This document shows, in pieces, positions 5,377 through 10,601 of a stretch of 10,601 bases of DNA. The stretch spans positions 1 to 10,601 of the forward strand of contig JAPWUY010000025.1 of assembly GCA_028275295.1 (NCBI GenBank), written 5' to 3'. Numbering within the stretch: position 1 is the stretch's first letter; the number at the start of each line of letters is the position of its first letter. Made by a program: the position numbers and the translations under genes. Below the pieces are notes generated by a model. The model ran no database searches. It had not been told where the DNA came from and worked only from the letters and a program-made list of their open reading frames with translations. Origin of the DNA: Thermodesulfobacteriota bacterium (lineage in GTDB: Bacteria; Desulfobacterota; Desulfocorpusculales; Desulfocorpusculum).

Positions 5377-8300
5377 TCACGGCACCCACTGATCAGCTCC
5401 TGCATCCACGGGAGGAACCACTGGTCTCGCATCGCCATCGAAATCCCAAAGGAGTTCTCCGAAGTCCAATGGCAGGAAAGACCTGATTCCCGACCCATTG
5501 GGCGAAGCCAAGTGGTAATTCCCCCTCACGGTCAGGGGCCTGAACACTACGTTCACGAAGTTTCCCCCCTCTCCCCCTGCTCCCGCAGCAAAGAGCTCGT
5601 TCACATATGGCTCCACAAAGGAAGGGGCCCCATTGCTCAAAATGCACCCGGAGCACGCCAACGACTCTGATTGGCCGACTACCCCCAGATCCCGGTAAAG
5701 GCGACTGGAGTTGGGCACAAGGCCGCCGCTTCCTTGGTTCGTTCTCCCGTCCCAGTAGAAGGACCGATTCCGGTACACGATGGAGTCGTGGATCTCGGGA
5801 TTCGAAAAACCTGCTCCCAATATGCTGACCAGGGAGGCTCCGTAGGGCCTAGAGGAGATGCCAGCGATCTGAGCGGTCGAGACATTGGGGTTTGTGGGGT
5901 CGAGGAATGCCGCTCTGTTCGTGGCAGTGCTGTCATTGTTGGCCACTGTATTGTTGATTATGAAAACCCTGAGGGCATCTGCCAGGGATATTCCCCCTCC
6001 TGCCAATTGAGCGACATTATTCACGATTATGTTGTTGAACACCTTGACCTGATACCAGGACCCTGGATCCGAAGGACTTGCCGAAACATCCCGACCGTTT
6101 ATCTGCGTCAATCCTATACCTCCCCCGTCATGGCTGGAGGCATTGCCCTGAATGAGGTTCCGGTTTATGGTCACGGATCCAGCGCCAGGGGTTGGGATGG
6201 TAAGTCCTAAGGGGTCTTCACCGGCTATCAGGATCCCACCTCCTATGCCTCCCACAGTGGCTCGGATGGGTTTGTCTCCCGTGCTAACCTCGTTGAAAAC
6301 GATGAAGTTACCCTCTATCAATCCATTGTCACTGAGCCCCATGTGGGCGATCCCCGCTCCACCGAAGGCGCTGAAGTTCCCGCAAATGTAATTGTCCTTC
6401 ACCGTGTAACTTTGCGAACCAGTAAAGAGGGCTATGCCTCCACCTCCATCAATGGAGCCATTCTGGTTGAAATGATTGTTTCGAATGATCAGATCACGAT
6501 TCCTGGCGTCAGCATAGTCTCCTGTTGCAGGATCCACTGTGGAGGGCCAGCCAACCCTGATCCCTCCACCGAAGTTCCCAGAATTGGTAACTAAGACGTT
6601 GTTGCTTATCTGCAGCCCTCTGGTATTGCCGCTCACGAAGATGGCTCCTCCGATCAAGCACTGAGTAATTGTGAACCCATCTACGCGGCCTCCCACGAAA
6701 GAGCCGTCGTTCCTGCCCAAGACCGTGATGCCCGCTCCTTTATCTATGAGAAAATCAGGTCTCTGGCCAGGAACAAGACTCACCAGCCCCCCTCCCACTA
6801 AATCCCCCATTTTCTGTAGCCACATGGGTTCGTTGTCTGGCATGAACCCAATTCCATTGATCACCGTGGAGCCCTCTCCGTGACCCTGGAGAGCAACTGG
6901 CTTCCACAAGATGACATTCTCCATATAGACTCCAGGCCTCACCAATATCAAATCGCCACTGGTTGCTGCATCCACCGCTTCCTGTATTGAGGGGTGCTCT
7001 TCAGGCACCCTCAAAATCTTTTGTCCAGGATTCAATCCCACGGTCACGGTGATGCCCACCCTGGAATTCTTTCCATTATCGCCTCTGTGTATCTCCAATT
7101 GATGGGCTCCCGAACTCACACCCTCTCCAGGCACCGTAACGACGATTCTGTCCGGCCCCCATTCCACCACATCGAGGTCAATTCCTCCCAATTTGACCGA
7201 GCCGGGAATTGATCCAAATCCATAGTCTCTCACTACCTTTGGGGGATTCGAAGGAGCCGGTCCCGAGCTAGGAATGTAATCTGGGTTAGGGACTTCCTGA
7301 GCTCCCACGGATCGAATGGCCAAGGTGCCACCGCCCACCGGGACCCAGGGCCCTCCTTCCACTTCTCGAATTCTCGGAGTCCCATCGGGCATTTGGCAAT
7401 CTAGGACATTTTGAAAGGATCCGGTGAAAGCGCCCGTTGGAACAAGGGGAGTATCCAAATTGGTAGTGGCGCCGGGCCAAGCATCGAAGGTATAGCAGAC
7501 CTTCCCGTATGCGGGATTGAAGAAGGGATCGGGGTGGGTAGGATCGTCTCCTGGATCGTTCAGGCATACCTGGACCATGCTCGGGGAGACTCCCGTTGGC
7601 AGTGGTACACTTACGGTGTAAGTGCCAGGGACCATCACATGGTACCCACCCCACTGGTCAGAGTGAGTTTTGGTCAAGAACCTCCCTGCCCAATCCCTTA
7701 TGACAACAGGAATCCAAGTAGGGGAGAGTTTCTCGGCAAAATTGGGATCCTGGGGATCGAACGTATTGGTGAGGTCATTGGTTATGAACCCGTGGAACTT
7801 GGCGGCCCTGGGCACGTAGGTGAACAGAAAGAAATCCGCTGCCGCGTTGCGGCCAGGAACGACTTCCACAAGTTTCCTATTGCAGAGGGGCCTGCGAGTG
7901 TTGGCGATGCCCTCTCTCACCGGCACTCCAGGAAAAAGGCTCAGTTCAGCCGGGACCTTGTGGAGAGGGCCTACACAAGGAGGCAAGAAGGCCTTCTCCT
8001 TTGGCTGGTACCTGTCACCGAAGTCCACATTCTTATCCTCTTCCTTGGTCACCTCGTACCCTTCAGGAGGGACCACCTCCACCACCCACGTGCCCGGAGC
8101 AAGAGGAATGGGCTCCTCTCCTGCAACCACAGGAACCGGTCTCCCCTGTGCGTCCAGGAGGGGATTTCCATCGCGATCCTTGCGAATGCCACTCGGATAG
8201 TAGCTGGTGAAAACGTAAGCCCCGTCGTAAGTCCCGGGCCTCACCTGGTTCCATGTCCTCAAAAACTCTGCACATGGGTCTATCGAGCCGCCTCTGGGAT

Positions 8301-10260
8301 CCTGGGGTGGAGTCGAATGGATGCATCCAGTCGGCAAGTTCTTGTCCCAGCTATCCGTGACGGTCGTGTTCACGAGCTGGAGTTTCATCTTCTTTCTTTT
8401 CGAGTTCACCTTGTAGAGATTCACTCGAACGTTGGGAATACCAGGTTCCCACGGGTCTCCGACGCTCTGCCTCGGATCGTCGAAGGCTCGGGTGGTGTCG
8501 TAGAACACTATACCCGAAATACCCCCAGTTTCTGACCCAACGTAGTCCCTCTTTCCCCAGTCGATTCTGTGGTTCTGGTCGGCGTAAAGAATCATCGCCT
8601 GGGTGATGACCTCTCCTGTGTCCGTGCGGGAGAGATTGTTTCCGGTATTCGGATTGACGCTGACCTGCGGCTGGGGATTCCTCACTCCTTCAGAGGGCAT
8701 CTGCCATCCCGAATCAGGAGGAATTTGCCCCCCATCGTCCACAACTACGGTCACGCCGGTCGCTTTGTATCTCGAAAAATCCACTTCTGCCACTATCCAC
8801 CGGAACCAGGGAAATACTTCTAGGAACTGATACGATCCATCCGCTCCTGTGGTTGTGGATTGGTAGAGGCGGCCGTCCCGGAACCTGAGGTTCACAAGCT
8901 GACCCTCGACACCTGTCTCTCCAGGATCTGGAAAGCCGTTTTCGTTTCTGTCATCGAAAACCTTACCCACAAGCCTTCCGAACCAGGCGTTGACGAGCAC
9001 ATCGCCCATGTCAACTGTCCCACCAGTCTCCGGCACGACCACGGTCTGGAACGCGAATATTTGGTCAAGAGGAGTGTCCCACACAACGAGTTGGTACGTG
9101 CCAGGAGGGACACCGGTTATGGAAAACTCCCCTGTCTCGGGGTCGGCTGGAGCCGCGTATACTCCTCTGCCTGCCACTCCTCCCTCGATCACATTAAGGC
9201 CTATCCAAGCTTCAGGAACAGGTGGTCCCACATTCAGGAGAGTCGAAGGGGGTCTGGACTGGTGGACATTGCGGATCGTGCCCCTGATTGTGGCAGTTGC
9301 ACCTCCCGGGTTGGGTATGGACTCGAGATCGTTGAAAAATCGGTGAACAAACCCGATGAAAACGTGGTAAAAGGCCCTTCCGAACTCCACCAAGGCAGGG
9401 GGCTCGCCAGCCCGAGCCCAAGCATCTATCCCTGGTGTCCCCTCGATGGTGGCTGTCTGACTCCACACATTGACGTCCGGGAAATTGACAGGACGCCCAC
9501 CCACCATCACAGTGGTCGGCCTGGGAACCGCACGAATGCCGTACTTGCCTGGGGCCAAGAACCTGATCACAGCCTCTCCGTTGGCATCCGTGTAAATGCC
9601 GTTTCCGATCCGCTCCACTATGGGGTTCCCATCCTGGTCCAGGAGAAATTCTCCACTTACAGGGTCCCTACGGTAGGTTGTCCCGAGAGGATTCCCGAAC
9701 GCGTCGAAATAAACCTGCCCCAGTTGATCATAGACTTGAATATGAAACCCCGGTATGCCCACTTCTTGGGCGTCAGGCGCATTGTTTATGGGGTTGACAT
9801 CGTGGAAGACCTTGACCGTTATTTGGCCCGTAGGAAGTGGCAGCTTCTGGACGATTACCTTGACTTCCTCAGGGCCAGGAACTCTAAAAGAACTGCCGGA
9901 GATGGAGTAGTCGCGATCAGGCAAGACTGACACGAAGTACCGTTTGCCGGGTGGAAGGGACAGTTGGGCTGAATCGCCCGCTGTGTGCCCGGTTGTGACC
10001 ACGGGTGACTCTGTTCTATAAATGCTCAGCCTCACTGTCTGAGAAGGGGGCTGGTAAACCCCAGGCATGATGTCGGCTGTTGTGTCCTCCTCCACCAGCC
10101 AACGGAACCCTCTCACTGGATTGCCATCTCTGTCCACAACCTTCAATTGCAGGGCCGTGGCTCCGGATGCCACCAGGGTGCCCACAAAGACCCCCGCGGC
10201 CATCAAAACCCCCTTTAAGAGGGTGCGCATCCTACTCGGGCCAGCGAGCTCAACTCTCAT
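5377..10260 (-). CDS. Large secreted beta-sandwich / parallel beta-helix protein (1,627 aa)
   Basis: It begins at ATG 10260, 5 nt after AAAAGGAGG (a GTG at 10266 overlaps that site and is rejected). A signal peptide spans about residues 9-37 (core LLKGVLMAAGVFVGTLVAS, cleavage near GATA). Beta-sandwich modules follow: about 38-137 and 143-275; a carboxypeptidase-regulatory-like module at 321-425 (GEFSITGVPPGTYQLVVWD); an SdrD B-like module at 427-510 with an Asp/Asn loop (DDRNENGFPDPGE) and GADGSYQF; a second similar module at 578-745; another at 818-905; and an IPT/TIG-like segment at about 1008-1075. A parallel beta-helix fills about 1083-1445, opening with SIQEAVDAATSGDLILVRPG, a typical NosD/pectate-lyase-like entry. 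The C-terminus (DAGADQWVP) is typical of such helices. No LPxTG, PEP-CTERM, beta-barrel or heme motif is visible. It is probably an extracellular scaffold or polysaccharide/mineral-binding protein; an enzymatic activity cannot be assigned. Confidence 0.9.
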   Translation of the reverse strand: MRVELAGPSRMRTLLKGVLMAAGVFVGTLVASGATALQLKVVDRDGNPVRGFRWLVEEDTTADIMPGVYQPPSQTVRLSIYRTESPVVTTGHTAGDSAQLSLPPGKRYFVSVLPDRDYSISGSSFRVPGPEEVKVIVQKLPLPTGQITVKVFHDVNPINNAPDAQEVGIPGFHIQVYDQLGQVYFDAFGNPLGTTYRRDPVSGEFLLDQDGNPIVERIGNGIYTDANGEAVIRFLAPGKYGIRAVPRPTTVMVGGRPVNFPDVNVWSQTATIEGTPGIDAWARAGEPPALVEFGRAFYHVFIGFVHRFFNDLESIPNPGGATATIRGTIRNVHQSRPPSTLLNVGPPVPEAWIGLNVIEGGVAGRGVYAAPADPETGEFSITGVPPGTYQLVVWDTPLDQIFAFQTVVVPETGGTVDMGDVLVNAWFGRLVGKVFDDRNENGFPDPGETGVEGQLVNLRFRDGRLYQSTTTGADGSYQFLEVFPWFRWIVAEVDFSRYKATGVTVVVDDGGQIPPDSGWQMPSEGVRNPQPQVSVNPNTGNNLSRTDTGEVITQAMILYADQNHRIDWGKRDYVGSETGGISGIVFYDTTRAFDDPRQSVGDPWEPGIPNVRVNLYKVNSKRKKMKLQLVNTTVTDSWDKNLPTGCIHSTPPQDPRGGSIDPCAEFLRTWNQVRPGTYDGAYVFTSYYPSGIRKDRDGNPLLDAQGRPVPVVAGEEPIPLAPGTWVVEVVPPEGYEVTKEEDKNVDFGDRYQPKEKAFLPPCVGPLHKVPAELSLFPGVPVREGIANTRRPLCNRKLVEVVPGRNAAADFFLFTYVPRAAKFHGFITNDLTNTFDPQDPNFAEKLSPTWIPVVIRDWAGRFLTKTHSDQWGGYHVMVPGTYTVSVPLPTGVSPSMVQVCLNDPGDDPTHPDPFFNPAYGKVCYTFDAWPGATTNLDTPLVPTGAFTGSFQNVLDCQMPDGTPRIREVEGGPWVPVGGGTLAIRSVGAQEVPNPDYIPSSGPAPSNPPKVVRDYGFGSIPGSVKLGGIDLDVVEWGPDRIVVTVPGEGVSSGAHQLEIHRGDNGKNSRVGITVTVGLNPGQKILRVPEEHPSIQEAVDAATSGDLILVRPGVYMENVILWKPVALQGHGEGSTVINGIGFMPDNEPMWLQKMGDLVGGGLVSLVPGQRPDFLIDKGAGITVLGRNDGSFVGGRVDGFTITQCLIGGAIFVSGNTRGLQISNNVLVTNSGNFGGGIRVGWPSTVDPATGDYADARNRDLIIRNNHFNQNGSIDGGGGIALFTGSQSYTVKDNYICGNFSAFGGAGIAHMGLSDNGLIEGNFIVFNEVSTGDKPIRATVGGIGGGILIAGEDPLGLTIPTPGAGSVTINRNLIQGNASSHDGGGIGLTQINGRDVSASPSDPGSWYQVKVFNNIIVNNVAQLAGGGISLADALRVFIINNTVANNDSTATNRAAFLDPTNPNVSTAQIAGISSRPYGASLVSILGAGFSNPEIHDSIVYRNRSFYWDGRTNQGSGGLVPNSSRLYRDLGVVGQSESLACSGCILSNGAPSFVEPYVNELFAAGAGGEGGNFVNVVFRPLTVRGNYHLASPNGSGIRSFLPLDFGELLWDFDGDARPVVPPVDAGADQWVP
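5929..6615 (-). repeat. Seven beta-helix rungs encoded in the large protein
   Basis: Protein-level repeats occur within residues about 1216-1444 of the large protein. Each has a core like I-x-N-N-x-x-x-x-N followed by a glycine turn GGGI. Examples are SNNVLVTNSGNFGGGI, RNNHFNQNGSIDGGGGI, KDNYICGNFSAFGGAGI, NRNLIQGNASSHDGGGI and NNIIVNNVAQLAGGGI; one rung has a longer insertion before GGIGGGI and the last lacks the GGG turn. This is the classic Asn-ladder of right-handed parallel beta-helices. The DNA copies are diverged and not a nucleotide tandem repeat. Confidence 0.7.
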
Positions 10261-10265
10261 GTCCA

Positions 10266-10274
10266 CCTCCTTTT
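10266..10274 (-). promoter_or_regulatory. Strong ribosome-binding site of the large gene
   Basis: AAAAGGAGG (running on into TGGAC) precedes ATG 10260 by 5 nt. It is nearly the full anti-Shine-Dalgarno complement, and shows that the GTG at 10266, whose first base is the last G of this site, is not the start. Confidence 0.75.
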
Positions 10275-10309
10275 GGCTTGGACAAACTCCTCAACCGTGT
10301 GAGACGAAG

Positions 10310-10327
10310 TAGAAGGCCTATCTTCTA
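10310..10327. promoter_or_regulatory. Inverted repeat, possible operator
   Basis: TAGAAG-GCCTAT-CTTCTA is a perfect 6-bp inverted repeat with a 6-nt spacer, about 35 bp upstream of the large gene's ribosome-binding site. It could bind a dimeric regulator, or form a small hairpin in the 5' leader. A repeat of this length can occur by chance. Confidence 0.25.
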
Positions 10328-10336
10328 TCGGGGTAA

Positions 10337-10351
10337 GTAAAACCCATGCCA
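10337..10351 (-). promoter_or_regulatory. Weak sigma-54-like promoter candidate
   Basis: On the minus strand, TGGCATGGGTTTTAC matches the consensus TGGCACG-N4-TTGC at 9 of 11 defined positions. The -24 GG is intact, but the -12 element reads AC where GC is expected, and that dinucleotide is normally near invariant. The position suits a start of transcription about 60 nt before the large gene's ATG. The rest of the 165-bp gap (10267-10431) holds no better promoter that I can see. Confidence 0.22.
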
Positions 10352-10431
10352 TTTGGTCTATCCATCCGTGAAACACCCCATTTTTCCGTTCGGGATCCTG
10401 GTAACAACACCCGGGGATAAGTACCCTCCCG

Positions 10432-10601
10432 TCATGCCTTCCGGCCCAACTCATCCGAAAGAAAGAGCGAGATTACGAGTTCCTCTATCTCTTTGGGCCT
10501 TATTTCGCCTTTCGAAAGAAAACAGCTCGCCCCGGCACAGAGGGCCGCCTCTCTATACTCGGGAAGGTCATGACTTGTCAGGATGACCACAGGTGTAGCC
10601 G
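10432..10601 (-). CDS. Response regulator receiver domain, C-terminal part (5' end outside window)
   Basis: The frame is open from the right edge (first full codon at 10599) to TGA 10434-10432, giving 55 residues. They match the second half of a CheY-like receiver: TPVVILTSHD is beta-4 with the conserved Thr/Ser, EYREAALCAGASCFLSKGE covers alpha-4, beta-5 (with the conserved Lys of LSKGE) and the turn, and PKEIEELVISLF is alpha-5. The style is that of NarL/LuxR-type regulators. The chain ends about 15 residues after the conserved Lys region's last helix begins, with no output domain, so this is either a stand-alone receiver or a protein whose receiver is C-terminal. The phosphoacceptor Asp lies outside the window. 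Whether it controls the oxidase operon 165 bp downstream is unknown; it runs in the same direction. Confidence 0.8.
   Translation of the reverse strand, partial: ATPVVILTSHDLPEYREAALCAGASCFLSKGEIRPKEIEELVISLFLSDELGRKA

Noticed and set aside
5309..5389. Upstream start at 5389 for the first oxidase
   Set aside because: It would bury the signal peptide behind 27 residues, overlap the large gene's stop and run through the hairpin at 5335-5357. ATG 5308 has AAGGAGG 5 nt upstream.
5643..5655. CSGC in the large protein as a possible heme c attachment site
   Set aside because: The motif is CxxC followed by Ile. No CxxCH occurs in any of the real proteins of the window, so no c-type cytochrome is supported.
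7411..9930. Long plus-strand open frames at 7411-8535 (374 aa) and 8860-9930 (356 aa)
   Set aside because: Both lie wholly inside the large minus-strand gene, whose product has a continuous domain structure. The plus-strand translations are low-complexity and lack export or domain signals.
10267..10431. Sigma-70 promoter in the gap upstream of the large gene
   Set aside because: No -35/-10 pair with acceptable sequence and 16-18 bp spacing was convincing on the minus strand.

Overview
This window is one dense leftward (minus-strand) gene block. Read in the direction of transcription (right to left), it holds: the end of a response-regulator receiver domain (right edge); a 165-bp gap with candidate control signals; a 1,627-aa secreted multidomain beta-sandwich/beta-helix protein; three tandem multicopper-oxidase (cupredoxin) paralogs; a small probable lipoprotein; and a polytopic membrane protein that runs off the left edge. 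The six genes from about 10260 to the left edge have gaps of 17-104 nt and one ATGA overlap, and nearly all have strong Shine-Dalgarno sites, so they look like one operon. Long plus-strand open frames are shadows of these genes. I found no tRNA, rRNA, CRISPR, IS element or c-type heme motif (CxxCH).

The organism looks like a Gram-negative-type bacterium of moderate GC. The cupredoxin proteins, the lipoprotein/membrane pair and the NarL-like receiver resemble, from memory, proteins of metal- and sulfate-reducing deltaproteobacteria (Desulfobacterota, Geobacter-like). This is a recollection of sequence style and not a database match. Secreted multicopper oxidases are established outer-surface proteins in Geobacter (OmpB, OmpC; needed for growth on insoluble Fe(III) oxide), which makes an extracellular redox role plausible but unproven here.

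The most interesting point is how the copper ligands are distributed. The first oxidase has a complete type 1 copper site and half of a trinuclear site in domain 1, but its domain 2 is degenerate. The second has the opposite: a degenerate domain 1, and the other half of a trinuclear site in domain 2. The third has lost essentially all ligands. The first two together supply exactly one full set (four type 1 ligands and eight trinuclear histidines), as expected if they form a hetero-oligomeric version of a two-domain (type C) multicopper oxidase, with the third as a structural subunit. The large beta-helix protein could be the extracellular scaffold. The membrane protein carries a Cys-Pro-Phe-Cys pair at the start of a membrane helix, reminiscent of DsbB/VKOR thiol oxidases, and could serve disulfide formation or redox chemistry for the exported proteins. 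These assembly ideas are inference.
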